A DNA stretch of 55,216 nt from positions 1 through 55,216 of the forward strand of contig JFLG01000082.1 in assembly GCA_000634735.1 (NCBI GenBank). Direction: 5' to 3'. This DNA comes from Prochlorococcus sp. scB241_528N17 (lineage in GTDB: Bacteria > Cyanobacteriota > Cyanobacteriia > PCC-6307 > Cyanobiaceae). Below, piece by piece: positions 29,398-40,123 of this stretch. Position numbers and translations under genes: made by a program. Below the pieces are notes generated by a model that searched no databases, had not been told where the DNA came from, and saw only the letters and a list, made by a program, of their open reading frames with translations. Numbering within the stretch: the first letter of the stretch is position 1; every line of letters starts with the position of its first letter.

Positions 29398-32324
29398 GTT
29401 TAAAATCTGAAAACTCTAAAAAACCAATTTTACTTTTAGTCGATGGCCACTCACTCGCTTTTAGAAGCTTCTATGCATTTAGCAAAGGGATTGATGGAGG
29501 TTTAACTACCAAAGAGGGATTTCCAACAAGTGTCACTTATGGATTTCTAAAAAGCCTTCTGGATAATTGTAAAAATATTAGTCCTGAGGGTGTTTGTATT
29601 ACGTTTGATACCGAGAAACCTACTTTCAGACATAAATTAGATCCAAATTATAAGGCCAATAGAGATGTAGCACCAGATGTTTTTTTTCAGGATATTGAAC
29701 AACTAGAAATCATTTTAGAAGAAAGCCTAAATTTACCAATTTTTAAATCTCCAGGATACGAAGCAGATGATCTCCTAGGCACAATTGCAAATGATGCTTC
29801 TTCTAAAGGATGGTGCGTGAATATTCTTTCTGGAGATAGGGACTTATTTCAATTAGTAGATGATCAAAAAGATATTTATGTACTTTATATGGGTGGTGGT
29901 CCATATGCGAAAAGTGGAAATCCAACTCTTATGAATGAAAATGGAGTAAAAGAAAAATTAGGTGTTTCACCAGAAAGAGTAGTTGATCTCAAAGCCCTTA
30001 CTGGTGATAGTTCTGATAATATTCCAGGTATTAAAGGAGTAGGGCCAAAAACTGCAATTAATCTACTAAAAGAGAACGATACACTTGATGGAATCTATCA
30101 GGCTTTGGACAAGATTCAGCAGAACAACGATAAGAAATATAAAGGATTCATCAAAGGTTCAGTTATAGAAAAGCTCAGAAACGATAAACATAATGCTTTT
30201 CTTTCTAGGGATTTAGCAAAAATAAATACTGAGGTGCCTTTAATTTTAAGTAACGGTTATGAATTAAAAAATATAAATCAAGAACTACTTTCAGAGTCAC
30301 TGAAAAAATTAGAACTATCAACTCTACTTAGACAAATTGATATTTTCAATTCAACTTTCAGCAAAGGTGGTTTTGACAAAAATAATGTAGCTAAAGAGGA
30401 GGAGAAGGCACCAAAAGTCGCAGGCAATAATGAATTAGAAAATAGTGAAAATAAAATCCCTAAAATCAACGTAAATGTTGTAAATGATTTCGAATTACTT
30501 GATAAATTAATTCAAAGATTAGACAAGACTAATCAAATAGTTTCTTTAGATACAGAGACCAATAGTTTGAATCCAATCGATGCGGAACTTGTTGGGATAG
30601 GGTTATGTCTTGGAGAAGAAAATGATGATTTATTTTATATACCTCTTGGTCATCAAACAAAAAAGGAGACCCCCAATCAATTATCAATTGAAGATGTTTT
30701 CTCAAAGCTAAGAAATTGGATAGAAGATCCAAAAAAAGAAAAGGCACTCCAAAATTCTAAATTTGATAGGCAAATATTTTTTAATCATGGACTTGATCTT
30801 AAAGGCGTAACCTTTGACACCTTGTTAGCAGACTACCTTCTTAATAATCAGGAGAAACATGGGTTAAGTGAAATTAGTTTTAGATTATTTGGATTTAAGC
30901 CTCCTTCATTTAAGGAGACAGTTGGAAAAAATAAAGACTTTTCATTTGTTGATATTGATGAAGCAAGTATTTACTGCGGTTATGATGTTTTTCTAACTTT
31001 TAAGATTGTCAAAATTTTTAAAGAAAGTTTTTCAAAGGAAAAAGATGAATTAATCAAATTGTTCGAAGAAATCGAACTACCTTTAGAGCCGGTATTGTCC
31101 CAAATGGAAATGAATGGCATAATCATTGACATCCCTTATTTGGATAAACTCTCAAAAGAATTAAAAAGTACCTTAGAAGATATTGAAAGTAAAGTTTATG
31201 AGTTAGCAGAGAAAAGTTTCAATCTATCTTCACCAAAACAACTTGGTGAGATCTTGTTTGAAAAATTAAATTTGGATAAGAAAAAATCACGGAAAACAAA
31301 AACAGGATGGAGCACAGATGCAGTAGTACTGGAAAGATTAGTCGACGAACATGAAATAATCCAACATTTAATAAAACATAGAACTCTTAGCAAATTACTT
31401 AGCACCTATATTGATGCTCTCCCAAATCTTATTAACGAAAAGACAGGAAGAGTTCATACAAACTTTAATCAAGCTGCTACAGCGACTGGGAGACTAAGTA
31501 GTAGCAATCCTAATCTTCAAAATATCCCTGTTAGGACTGAATTTAGTAGGAGAATCAGAAAAGCATTCTTGCCTGAAAAAAATTGGAAACTTTTATCAGC
31601 TGATTATTCTCAGATCGAATTAAGAATACTCGCTCACTTAGCGGATGAAGAAATACTAATAAATGCATTCCATAAAAATGATGACATTCATTCTTTGACT
31701 GCAAGATTAATTTTTGAGAAAGAAGAAATTTCTTCTGATGAGAGGAGAGTTGGGAAAACAATAAATTTCGGAGTTATCTATGGTATGGGAATTAAAAAGT
31801 TTGCACGTTCTACAGGAGTAAGTACTCCAGAAGCAAAAGAATTCCTAATAAAATACAAGGAAAGATATTCAAAAATTTTCAAATTTCTTGAACTTCAAGA
31901 AAGGCTTGCCTTATCAAAAGGTTATGTAAAAACAATTTTTGGTCGAAAAAGAGAATTTAAGTTTGATAAAAATGGACTTGGAAGATTACTAGGAAAAGAT
32001 CCCTACGAAATTGACCTGCAATCTGCAAGAAGAGCTGGCATGGAAGCGCAGTCACTAAGAGCCGCAGCCAATGCCCCAATTCAGGGTTCAAGTGCAGATA
32101 TTATTAAAATTGCAATGGTTCAACTAAATAAGAAATTCATAGAAATGAATGTTCCCGCAAAAATGCTTTTACAAGTACATGATGAATTATTGTTTGAAGT
32201 TGAACCAGATTCTTTGGAAATTACGACGAAATTAGTAAAGAAGACTATGGAAGATTGTGTAAAATTAAATGTGCCTCTTTTAGTTGATGTTGGAATTGGA
32301 GACAATTGGATGGAGACAAAATAA
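29394..32324 (+). CDS. polA: DNA polymerase I
   Basis: 976 residues, three domains. 5'-3' nuclease (1-290: LLLVDGHSLAFRSFYAF, then DSSDNIPGIKGVGPKTA). 3'-5' proofreading domain (about 370-550) with an intact DxE in SLDTETNSLNP near 382, NSKFDRQIF and YCGYDVFLTFKI, so proofreading should be active. Polymerase (about 560-976): motif A SADYSQIELRILAHL near 735, motif B RRVGKTINFGVIYGMG near 783, motif C LLQVHDELLFEV near 925. Fills gaps and removes RNA primers. Start overlaps the HlyD-like gene by 4 bp, indicating coupling. Confidence 0.98.
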   Translation: MSLKSENSKKPILLLVDGHSLAFRSFYAFSKGIDGGLTTKEGFPTSVTYGFLKSLLDNCKNISPEGVCITFDTEKPTFRHKLDPNYKANRDVAPDVFFQDIEQLEIILEESLNLPIFKSPGYEADDLLGTIANDASSKGWCVNILSGDRDLFQLVDDQKDIYVLYMGGGPYAKSGNPTLMNENGVKEKLGVSPERVVDLKALTGDSSDNIPGIKGVGPKTAINLLKENDTLDGIYQALDKIQQNNDKKYKGFIKGSVIEKLRNDKHNAFLSRDLAKINTEVPLILSNGYELKNINQELLSESLKKLELSTLLRQIDIFNSTFSKGGFDKNNVAKEEEKAPKVAGNNELENSENKIPKINVNVVNDFELLDKLIQRLDKTNQIVSLDTETNSLNPIDAELVGIGLCLGEENDDLFYIPLGHQTKKETPNQLSIEDVFSKLRNWIEDPKKEKALQNSKFDRQIFFNHGLDLKGVTFDTLLADYLLNNQEKHGLSEISFRLFGFKPPSFKETVGKNKDFSFVDIDEASIYCGYDVFLTFKIVKIFKESFSKEKDELIKLFEEIELPLEPVLSQMEMNGIIIDIPYLDKLSKELKSTLEDIESKVYELAEKSFNLSSPKQLGEILFEKLNLDKKKSRKTKTGWSTDAVVLERLVDEHEIIQHLIKHRTLSKLLSTYIDALPNLINEKTGRVHTNFNQAATATGRLSSSNPNLQNIPVRTEFSRRIRKAFLPEKNWKLLSADYSQIELRILAHLADEEILINAFHKNDDIHSLTARLIFEKEEISSDERRVGKTINFGVIYGMGIKKFARSTGVSTPEAKEFLIKYKERYSKIFKFLELQERLALSKGYVKTIFGRKREFKFDKNGLGRLLGKDPYEIDLQSARRAGMEAQSLRAAANAPIQGSSADIIKIAMVQLNKKFIEMNVPAKMLLQVHDELLFEVEPDSLEITTKLVKKTMEDCVKLNVPLLVDVGIGDNWMETK

Positions 32325-32348
32325 AACTAATGAAATACTTATTTTAAG

Positions 32349-33818
32349 ATGATCAAACTTTTTAATACTTTAAGCAAAAAAGTTGAGGTTTTTAAGCCTA
32401 TTGATGATGTAGTAAAAATTTATTGTTGTGGGGTAACTGTTTATGATTTATGTCATCTTGGTCATGCCAGAAGTTATATCGCTTGGGATGTATTGAGAAG
32501 ATTTTTAATTTACAGTGATTTCAAAGTGAAATATGTTCAAAATTTCACAGATATTGATGACAAGATCTTAAAAAGAGCTAAAGAAGAAAGCAGTTCAATG
32601 AAGGAAGTATCTGAAAAGAATATCATTGAATTTCACAAAGATATGGATTCTTTAGGGATAATGCGTCCGGATAGCATGCCAAGAGCAACGAATCATATAT
32701 GCAATATCTGTTCCTTCATAACAATCCTTGAGGACAAAGGTTATGCATACTCTAGGGATGGAGATGTTTATTATTCTGTTTTTAAAAATAAAAATTATGG
32801 AAAGCTAAGTAATCAAAATTTACAAGAACAAAATATCAATCAGCAAGGAAGAATGGTTAATGATGAAAATAGTAAAAAACTTAATCCGCAAGATTTTGCA
32901 CTATGGAAAAAAGCCAAAGATGATGAACCATTTTTTGATTCGCCATGGGGTAAAGGTAGGCCAGGATGGCATATTGAATGTTCGGCGATGGTTAAAAATA
33001 AATTAGGAGATACAATCGATATCCATTTAGGTGGTTCTGATTTAATTTTTCCACATCATGAGAATGAAATCGCCCAATCAGAAGCAGCCAATGGCAAAAA
33101 GCTAGCGAACTATTGGTTACACAATGGGATGGTCAATGTAAATGGACAAAAGATGAGTAAATCCCTTAAAAATTTTAAAACTATCAGAGAGCTAATTAGA
33201 TCAGGTATTAGCCCTATGACTTTGCGATATTTTGTTATGACTGTGAATTATAGAAAACCACTTGATTTTACTGAAGAAGCTTTAAGGAGTGCTTCAGAAG
33301 CTTGGAAAAATATTAATGTAGCCCTTTCTTTTATGGATCTTACAAAAGGTGTTTTTAGGTCTATTGATAAAGATGAATTTATCGAAGAAGAATATAAAGA
33401 GAAAATAAGTTTTGAATTATCTCAAAAAACGCTTAAATTTTCTGAGGCTCTGGGAAATGACCTTAATACAGCAGGTGCTATTGCAGTTATTTACGATTTA
33501 GCGAAACCATTAAAAAACTTTTTAAACCAATTTCAAAGGATTGAAGGTTTTAAAATAGACCTAAATCAAAAATTCTTTCTACTTGAAAATTTTAAAACTC
33601 TTGCAAAGTTGACTGAGGTACTTGGTCTTAAAAAAGAAGTTTTAGTAAAAGAAAATAAAATAACAGAAGAAGAAATATCATCTCTTATTAATGAAAGATT
33701 GAAAGCAAAAATGGAAAAGAATTATGCGAAGGCCGATGAAATAAGAAATTTGTTAAAAGAAAAAGGTATTGAACTTATTGATCAATCAAAGGAAATAACA
33801 ACATGGATAAGGACTTAA
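32349..33818 (+). CDS. cysS: Cysteinyl-tRNA synthetase
   Basis: 489 residues, class I synthetase. HIGH-type motif HLGHARSY (36-43), Zn-coordinating region starting at YCCGVTVYD, GRPGWHIECSAM, LGGSDLIFPHHENE, KMSKS at GQKMSKSLKN (about 269-273), and a helical C-terminal anticodon domain with LLKEKGIELIDQSKE. Charges tRNA-Cys. Directly follows polA (24 bp). Confidence 0.98.
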   Translation: MIKLFNTLSKKVEVFKPIDDVVKIYCCGVTVYDLCHLGHARSYIAWDVLRRFLIYSDFKVKYVQNFTDIDDKILKRAKEESSSMKEVSEKNIIEFHKDMDSLGIMRPDSMPRATNHICNICSFITILEDKGYAYSRDGDVYYSVFKNKNYGKLSNQNLQEQNINQQGRMVNDENSKKLNPQDFALWKKAKDDEPFFDSPWGKGRPGWHIECSAMVKNKLGDTIDIHLGGSDLIFPHHENEIAQSEAANGKKLANYWLHNGMVNVNGQKMSKSLKNFKTIRELIRSGISPMTLRYFVMTVNYRKPLDFTEEALRSASEAWKNINVALSFMDLTKGVFRSIDKDEFIEEEYKEKISFELSQKTLKFSEALGNDLNTAGAIAVIYDLAKPLKNFLNQFQRIEGFKIDLNQKFFLLENFKTLAKLTEVLGLKKEVLVKENKITEEEISSLINERLKAKMEKNYAKADEIRNLLKEKGIELIDQSKEITTWIRT

Positions 33819-33900
33819 ATTTTAAGAAAAAAACCAATTTGAAAATTTTGTTTTTTAAATACACCTTTAAATGGGAAGATATTAGAAATATCAGATAAAA

Positions 33901-35130
33901 TTGAAATACATTACTGTGCTCGGTTCTACTGGTTCAATAGGGACTCAAACTCTCGAAATAGCTAGTGAGCAGCCTGATAAGTTTAAAGCCGTAGCTCTTT
34001 CTGCAGGAAGAAATATTAATTTATTAACTCAACAAGTTAAAACACATAAACCAGAGGTAGTTGCGATTGAGGATGAAAATCTTATAGAAGATTTAAAAGA
34101 TAATATTAATAACTTAGATTTAGATAGTGCTCCATTGGTTTTAGGTGGAAAGGAGGGGATTAACGCAGTTGCCGCATGGGATAAGGCAGATACTGTGGTA
34201 ACAGGGATAGTAGGCTGTGCAGGCTTAATTCCAACAATGTCAGCAATTAATGCGGGGAAAAATATTGCACTTGCTAACAAAGAAACTTTAATTGCGGCAG
34301 GACCAATTGTTATTCCTGCATTAAAGAAAAATAATAGTAGGCTATTACCTGCTGATTCAGAACACTCTGCTATCTTTCAATGTTTACAAGGATTACCTAA
34401 TTATGAAAATGCAGATTTTTCAACAGGGGAAATGCCTAAAGGTTTAAAAGCCATACACTTAACAGCTTCTGGTGGTGCTTTCAGAGATTGGGCCGTTGAG
34501 GATTTAAAGAATGTCACAGTGGAAGATGCCACTTCACATCCTAATTGGGATATGGGTAAAAAAATAACTGTAGATTCTGCAACTCTTATGAATAAAGGAT
34601 TAGAAGTTATAGAAGCTCATTATTTATTTGGGACCTCTTACGAAAATATCGAAATAGTTATCCACCCTCAAAGTATTATTCATTCAATGATTGAGATGGA
34701 AGATTCTTCAGTATTAGCTCAATTAGGTTGGCCAGATATGAAGCTACCCATTTTATATGCGATGAGTTGGCCTGAAAGATTTAAAACAAATTGGAAAAGA
34801 TTAAACCTAAGTGAAATTGGGAAATTAACTTTTAAAGAGCCAGACGAGTTTAAATATCCATGCATGGGACTTGCCTATGCCGCAGGAAAATCTTCTGGGA
34901 CTATGCCCGCAGTCTTAAATGCTGCTAATGAAATGGCTGTTGAACAATTCCTTAAAGAAAAAATTTCTTTTCAAGAAATTCCAACATTTATAAGTAAAGC
35001 TTGTGAATCACATATGCAGAATTTGAATTTGAGTCCCGAATTGGAGAACATTCTTGAAGTAGACAATTGGGCCAGACTTTTTGTTGAGCAAGAAATTAAA
35101 AAAGGGAAAAAATACGTAAGTATTGGATAA
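33901..35130 (+). CDS. dxr: 1-deoxy-D-xylulose 5-phosphate reductoisomerase
   Basis: 409 residues. NADPH site [15 protein letters not shown] at the N-terminus, catalytic [15 protein letters not shown], metal and substrate residues in [30 protein letters not shown] and [13 protein letters not shown]. Second step of the methylerythritol phosphate pathway to isopentenyl precursors of carotenoids and chlorophyll phytol. TTG start at 33901; the NADPH motif begins right after it, so an upstream extension is not required. Confidence 0.98.
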   Translation: MKYITVLGSTGSIGTQTLEIASEQPDKFKAVALSAGRNINLLTQQVKTHKPEVVAIEDENLIEDLKDNINNLDLDSAPLVLGGKEGINAVAAWDKADTVVTGIVGCAGLIPTMSAINAGKNIALANKETLIAAGPIVIPALKKNNSRLLPADSEHSAIFQCLQGLPNYENADFSTGEMPKGLKAIHLTASGGAFRDWAVEDLKNVTVEDATSHPNWDMGKKITVDSATLMNKGLEVIEAHYLFGTSYENIEIVIHPQSIIHSMIEMEDSSVLAQLGWPDMKLPILYAMSWPERFKTNWKRLNLSEIGKLTFKEPDEFKYPCMGLAYAAGKSSGTMPAVLNAANEMAVEQFLKEKISFQEIPTFISKACESHMQNLNLSPELENILEVDNWARLFVEQEIKKGKKYVSIG

Positions 35131-35132
35131 AA

Positions 35133-35474
35133 GTGAATATAAAAAAACATCTTCTACTATGCGCAACACCCACAAAACAGAAATGCTTTAAAGGCAATGA
35201 GGGTCAAAAAGCATGGGAATGTTTGAAAAAGACTTTAAAAAAATTTGAGAATGATCCCTGTACAAAAAACGTTCATATATTAAGATCAAAAGCTGACTGT
35301 TTAAGGATATGTAAGAACGGCCCAATTCTTCTTGTGTGGCCTGATGGTATTTGGTACGAGAAAGTTTCTCCAGAAAAAATTTCAGAAATTTTTACCTCAC
35401 ATATTATTAACGGTAAGCCCATAGAAAAATGGATTTTTAAAAAAACACCATTTTTAAATAGTCCTAGATACTAA
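35133..35474 (+). CDS. Thioredoxin-like [2Fe-2S] ferredoxin
   Basis: 113 residues with GTG start 2 bp after dxr. The cluster ligands follow the C-x7-C ... C-x3-C pattern of thioredoxin-like ferredoxins: C10 and C18 (LLCATPTKQKCF) and C56 and C60 (DCLRICKNGP). GPILLVWPDGIWYEKV is the conserved beta hairpin. Likely an electron carrier or cluster donor, often beside isoprenoid genes in cyanobacteria (dxr uses NADPH only, so a direct partnership is not shown). The stop overlaps the end of the hydrolase gene by 11 bases. Confidence 0.88.
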   Translation: MNIKKHLLLCATPTKQKCFKGNEGQKAWECLKKTLKKFENDPCTKNVHILRSKADCLRICKNGPILLVWPDGIWYEKVSPEKISEIFTSHIINGKPIEKWIFKKTPFLNSPRY

Positions 35475-36552
35475 TAAACCAGTTCTTTACTACTTCGTCT
35501 GACCAGCAGCCATTAATAGAGTGAAAACCATTATGCCCTCCTTTTTCAGTTATTAAAATAGTAAATTTATCAATAAATTTTCCTCTTAAATTCAAAGTTG
35601 CATTATACGGAACCCAAGGATCATCCTTAGCATGAATGAAAAGCATTTGAGGTAATTTTTTTATTGAGTTTTGGATTCTAAATATTGGAGAGGCTTTAAA
35701 ATAATATTCTTCTAAAGAATCAAATCCCCAACTTGGAGCTGTAAATTTCTGATCGAATTCTCTTATACTTTTTAAAGCTCTAATTTTTATTCTTAATTTC
35801 TCGTTATCAAGGAGTTTGCCTTCATCATTAAATCCCTCCCATAACTGATTTTTTAAGCGGTGAAGTAACCATTTTTGGTAGATAGAATTTCTAGATTTTT
35901 CAATACAGAGACTGCATGAAGATAAATCTAAAGGGGTACTCACACAGGCAAGGCCCTCTAAAAGTTTTTCTCCTTTGTTTTCATCGTAATCTAGGCAGGC
36001 ATTTAAAAGAATTGTTCCGCCTAAAGATAATCCAACTCCGTAAATTGGAAGATAATTATTCCTTTTCATAAGATTTTTGAACTCTAAATTAATAAATTTT
36101 TTAAAATAATTAATTGCTGAAATAACATCACTGGAGCATCTAGCACAATAATTTCCTTTAGCTAAATATCTCGCTGATCCAGATCCTCTTAGATTTAATT
36201 TAAGAACTCCAAAACCATTATTTGCTAATTTCCTAGATATTCTTCTTAAACCAAACCGTTTAGTTGAGCCCCCTAAACCATGCGTAACGATTACAAAACC
36301 TCTAAGTGAGTATAAGTTTTCAGGTAATTCTAAAAAACCTAAAAGATAATCACATTCAAATTTTTTAGAAAGAATTTTATTAATCGGAAAGAATATTTTT
36401 TTATTTTTTTTTGATTTACCAAAATCAATGACAAAAGTATCTCTCAAAGTTTGTAAGTCGCCACCTATCCAAGGTAAGACTTCTCGAAATGGCTTATTTT
36501 TTACGTAATCTGAAAAACTAAAAGATATACTATTATTTCTCCCCAACTCCAA
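35464..36552 (-). CDS. YheT-like alpha/beta hydrolase
   Basis: 362 residues. VTHGLGGSTKRFGLRRI is the oxyanion HG segment, LNLRGSGSA the strand-loop, GVGLSLGGTILL the nucleophile elbow with Ser176, HAKDDPWVPYN the acid site and KGGHNGFHSING the catalytic His340. Annotated elsewhere as an esterase or acyltransferase; native substrate unknown. The start overlaps the end of pntB by 20 bases, so it is cotranslated with the transhydrogenase block. Confidence 0.92.
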   Translation of the reverse strand: MELGRNNSISFSFSDYVKNKPFREVLPWIGGDLQTLRDTFVIDFGKSKKNKKIFFPINKILSKKFECDYLLGFLELPENLYSLRGFVIVTHGLGGSTKRFGLRRISRKLANNGFGVLKLNLRGSGSARYLAKGNYCARCSSDVISAINYFKKFINLEFKNLMKRNNYLPIYGVGLSLGGTILLNACLDYDENKGEKLLEGLACVSTPLDLSSCSLCIEKSRNSIYQKWLLHRLKNQLWEGFNDEGKLLDNEKLRIKIRALKSIREFDQKFTAPSWGFDSLEEYYFKASPIFRIQNSIKKLPQMLFIHAKDDPWVPYNATLNLRGKFIDKFTILITEKGGHNGFHSINGCWSDEVVKNWFISI

Positions 36553-37972
36553 GATCCTTTAATTCTCCAATCAAATCATTCAGTACCTTTTTTGCATCAC
36601 CAAAAACCATTGAGGTATTTGGCAGATCAAATAAATCATTTTTAATTCCGGAGTAACCTGCACTCATACCTCGTTTAATTACAAATACCGTTCTTGCTTC
36701 CTGCACATCAAGAACTGGCATGCCATATAAAGGAGAAGAGCTATCATTTTTAGCTTGAGGATTAACCACATCATTTGCTCCTAAAACTAAAACAACATCC
36801 GTTGCTGGAAAATCTGGATTTACAACGTCCATCTCTTTAAGTTGTTCGTAAGGAACATCTGCTTCTGCTAAAAGTACATTCATATGTCCAGGCATCCTCC
36901 CTGCTACAGGATGAATTGCGTAAACAACTTCAATACCATTTTGCTCTAGTTTTTTTGTCACTTCCCTTAAAGTATGTTGAGCTTGAGCTACTGCCAGACC
37001 ATAACCAGGAACAATAATTACTTTGTTGGCTGCCTCTAAAGTCAATGCGCATTCTTCAACGCTGCAAGAAGTTATATTTGTATATTCTCCTGAACCAGAA
37101 GAGGCTGTACTTTGTGCAGATAAAGATCCTCCAAAAAGAACTGAGACCAATGATCTATTCATACCCTTGCACATTACTTGAGTAAGTATTAGACCTGCCG
37201 CTCCAACCATTGCGCCTGCTACTATCAAAAGCTGACTATCTACAACGAAACCTGCTGCTGCGGCTGCAATCCCTGAATAGCTATTTAATAAAGATATAAC
37301 AACTGGCATATCCGCTCCACCAATTGGCAAAGTAACTCCAATACCTAATAAAGAAGAAACTATAACTAAAAGCCAAATAGAACTTGTATTGCCGTTTATC
37401 AAATCAAAAAAGGCTATCAAGGAAGCAACTGCAAAAACAATATTTACAAAATGTCTAACTTTGCTCTGAGTCCATCCTGGAGTTGACAACCAACCCTGTA
37501 ACTTTGCCATCGCAACAATTGAACCTGTGAAAGTTATGGCACCAACAAATATAGAAACAGATATTGAAACTTCGTTAATAAGTGACTTAAAAAAATCAAA
37601 ATTTTCTTGGCCGCTAGATATAGGAAAAATAGCTACTCCTAAGGCCACTAAAAGTGATGACATTCCTCCACAACCATTGAACAATGCCACTGTTTCAGGC
37701 ATGGAAGTCATAGGTACTTTTTTTGCAAGAATTGCTCCGAATAAACTACCTATGATTGATCCAATTATTATCCAAAGCCAAGACTGAACAGCAATTCCAG
37801 AAGTGCCTAAATAATAAGAAAGTAATCCTACTACTGATAACGACATTGCAAATGCAGCTAATCTATTGGCATCCCTTGCTGACTTTACTTTTGACAACCC
37901 TTTTATTCCCAACGCCAGTAAAAGTACTGCTAGAAGGTCAATAACGAATTTAATGATTACAGGTAGATTCAT
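36533..37972 (-). CDS. pntB: NAD(P) transhydrogenase subunit beta
   Basis: 479 residues. An N-terminal membrane domain of about nine helices (residues 1-275, with VVGLLSYYLGTSGIAVQSWL and GLILTQVMCKGMNR), then domain III that binds NADP(H): VIIVPGYGLAVAQAQHTLRE (315-335 region), HPVAGRMPGHMNVLLAEADV and VLGANDVVNPQAKND. Couples hydride transfer between NADH and NADP+ to proton movement. Genes are split as pntA1, pntA2 and pntB, the usual cyanobacterial layout. Confidence 0.97.
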   Translation of the reverse strand: MNLPVIIKFVIDLLAVLLLALGIKGLSKVKSARDANRLAAFAMSLSVVGLLSYYLGTSGIAVQSWLWIIIGSIIGSLFGAILAKKVPMTSMPETVALFNGCGGMSSLLVALGVAIFPISSGQENFDFFKSLINEVSISVSIFVGAITFTGSIVAMAKLQGWLSTPGWTQSKVRHFVNIVFAVASLIAFFDLINGNTSSIWLLVIVSSLLGIGVTLPIGGADMPVVISLLNSYSGIAAAAAGFVVDSQLLIVAGAMVGAAGLILTQVMCKGMNRSLVSVLFGGSLSAQSTASSGSGEYTNITSCSVEECALTLEAANKVIIVPGYGLAVAQAQHTLREVTKKLEQNGIEVVYAIHPVAGRMPGHMNVLLAEADVPYEQLKEMDVVNPDFPATDVVLVLGANDVVNPQAKNDSSSPLYGMPVLDVQEARTVFVIKRGMSAGYSGIKNDLFDLPNTSMVFGDAKKVLNDLIGELKDLGVGEK

Positions 37973-37980
37973 GTTAAAAA

Positions 37981-38274
37981 TTACTTCTTATTTGATGGTT
38001 TACGACTAAACATCGCGAGCATTCGATCAGTTACAAAGAAACCGCCTACAACGTTGAAAAGAGCAAATCCCAGAGAAACTGAACCAATGATTAAAAGTGG
38101 TACGTTACCCTCTGCTTTTACAATTAAAGTTAAAGCTGCAAGCATTGTTATTCCTGAAATTGCATTTGCTCCACTCATTAGAGGTGTGTGAAGGGTAGGT
38201 GGAACTTTTCCAATTAACTCGAGGCCTAATAAACTACCAAGTAAAAGAACCCAAAGAAGACTTATAAAAGACAT
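37981..38274 (-). CDS. pntA2: NAD(P) transhydrogenase subunit alpha, membrane part
   Basis: 97 residues with three hydrophobic helices: LLWVLLLGSLLGLELIGKVP, then PLMSGANAISGITMLAALTL and LLIIGSVSLGFALFNVVGGF. The HTPLMSGANAISGI motif is typical of the alpha-2 subunit that complements pntB in the membrane. Separates from pntB by 8 bp. Confidence 0.95.
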   Translation of the reverse strand: MSFISLLWVLLLGSLLGLELIGKVPPTLHTPLMSGANAISGITMLAALTLIVKAEGNVPLLIIGSVSLGFALFNVVGGFFVTDRMLAMFSRKPSNKK

Positions 38275-38286
38275 AATTTTAAAACC

Positions 38287-39417
38287 TCAATTTTCAAAAA
38301 CTTTATTTTGAAGAACAACTCCCTCATCGCTTAATAAACATCCAGAAATGAGTTCATCCTCTTTATCTAATTTAATTACACCATCTTTTATAAATGGTGT
38401 AATCAAAGATGTTAAGTTCTTAGCATAAAGTGAACTTGCATCATAAGGAACTGAAGAGGGTAATTCGCCCGCTCCTATAAGTTTTACCCCATCTTTGATA
38501 ATAGTTTCATTTGATTTTGTTCCTTCGCAGTTCCCTCCCTGAGAAACTGCTAAATCAATAATTACTGCACCAGGTCTCATTTTTTCAATCATGGGTGCGT
38601 CTATTAAAACAGGGGCCTTTTTACCCAGAACTTGCGCAGTACATATAGCAACATCAGCTTCAGATAAATATTTAGTTAAAGTAGTCTTCTGTTTTGAAAG
38701 GAATTCGGGTGTTACAGCTTTTGCATAACCTCCAGCTTCTCCAGGATTTTCATCCACTTCAGGAAGTTCTATAAATCTTGCTCCGAGGGACTCTACTTGT
38801 TCTTTAACAGCAGGTCTAATATCAGATACAAATACTATTGCACCAAGTCTTTTTGCTGTCGCGACTGCCTGCAAGCCTGCAACGCCACCACCAAGAACCA
38901 CTACTTTGGCAGGTTGAACTGTGCCTGCTGCAGTCATAAGCATTGGGAAATATCTATCTAACTCACTGGCAGCTAAAAGAACTGCTTTATATCCAGCGAT
39001 ATTGGCCTGTGAAGAAAGAACATCAGAAGATTGCGCTCTACTAATCCTCGGAAGCAATTCTAGTGATAAAGCTGAAATCTTATTACTATTTATAATTTTG
39101 AGAAGCTCCTTATTACCATATGGGTTAAGAAGACCAAGAAGGACTGCACCTTTCTTTAATTTAGTTAAATTATCCTCTGATGGCGTTTGAACACAAAATA
39201 TTAGGTCAGCTTCACCCCAAATTTTTTGATCTAAGTTACTTATTATCGTTCCACCGGATTCTTCATATGACAAGTCACTAAATCCTGATAATTTTCCCGC
39301 TGAACTTTCAATATAAACATCACATCCAAGGCTTTTTAATTTCTTTACCGCTTCTGGAGTAGCTGAAACTCTCCTTTCACCAGAGCTTGTTTCGGAAGGA
39401 ATAAGTATCTTTGTCAA
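38287..39417 (-). CDS. pntA1: NAD(P) transhydrogenase subunit alpha, soluble part
   Basis: 376 residues resembling alanine dehydrogenase: ETSSGERRVSATPEAVKKL at the N-terminus, VVLGGGVAGLQAVATAKRLG for NAD binding (171-190 region), RPAVKEQVESLGARFIEL and GGYAKAVTPEFLSKQ. Ends at a coding boundary 12 bp before pntA2. Domain I of the transhydrogenase, peripheral to the membrane. Confidence 0.97.
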   Translation of the reverse strand: MTKILIPSETSSGERRVSATPEAVKKLKSLGCDVYIESSAGKLSGFSDLSYEESGGTIISNLDQKIWGEADLIFCVQTPSEDNLTKLKKGAVLLGLLNPYGNKELLKIINSNKISALSLELLPRISRAQSSDVLSSQANIAGYKAVLLAASELDRYFPMLMTAAGTVQPAKVVVLGGGVAGLQAVATAKRLGAIVFVSDIRPAVKEQVESLGARFIELPEVDENPGEAGGYAKAVTPEFLSKQKTTLTKYLSEADVAICTAQVLGKKAPVLIDAPMIEKMRPGAVIIDLAVSQGGNCEGTKSNETIIKDGVKLIGAGELPSSVPYDASSLYAKNLTSLITPFIKDGVIKLDKEDELISGCLLSDEGVVLQNKVFEN

Positions 39418-39544
39418 TTTATTTATTTTTTTAACATACTAAATATAAATTGAAGAAAGTCAAAAGTCTTGGATTTTTGTTAAAAATATATTTTCTTTTC
39501 TATAAAAAATAGCTATCTAGAATATATAGGTACTAAATATTCCA

Positions 39545-40123
39545 ATGAGTATAAAAGCAATCGAATGTCCAGATGGAGTATGTCACAGTCATCATGGTGG
39601 TCATGCTGTTCCAAGGCAAGCTATGCAGAAAAATCTAGAAAAGCATGGTAAGGACTGGTGCGAGAAATTAGCAGAGAGAATTTATGAAATGTCAGTTGAT
39701 ACTTATTCACAGACAGTCATGCCCAGTCTTCACTCGGCAGGTTGGCAAAGAAGACATTTAGATTGGGAATTTAAGCTGGCAGAAAATGATTCTGAACCTG
39801 ATGAAGCTCTTGTTGAAGGCATTATTAATGCCACAGAAAGCTTTCTAAGAAGTAGTGAGGTGCATCGATTATTTATTCAGGAATTAGTTCAGGGCACATT
39901 CGAGGAAGCAAATGATAAAAAAATAATTTCTAAAGCAATAAAATCTATCATTGAAGAGGAAATTGTCATTTCACTAAGAGAAAAGAAAGAATCTCTTTTA
40001 AAGAAAATATCCGCAAAATTAATTTCAGAAGAAAAAGTTAGCGAGGAACTTGCAATAAATTCAGCTAAAGAGGGTTTTGAGGAAGTTGAAAGATTACTCG
40101 CTAATCACAGCGAGGCAGTCTAA
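39545..40123 (+). CDS. Conserved cyanobacterial hypothetical protein
   Basis: 192 residues, hydrophilic and helical. Near the N-terminus CPDGVCHSHHGGHAVPRQAM has a Cys-Cys-His-rich segment that could hold a metal. The rest, KLAERIYEMSVDTYSQTVMP, SAGWQRRHLDWEFKLAEND, FIQELVQGTFEEAN, forms long helices with a C-terminal coiled segment. No catalytic motif known to me. Confidence 0.65.
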   Translation: MSIKAIECPDGVCHSHHGGHAVPRQAMQKNLEKHGKDWCEKLAERIYEMSVDTYSQTVMPSLHSAGWQRRHLDWEFKLAENDSEPDEALVEGIINATESFLRSSEVHRLFIQELVQGTFEEANDKKIISKAIKSIIEEEIVISLREKKESLLKKISAKLISEEKVSEELAINSAKEGFEEVERLLANHSEAV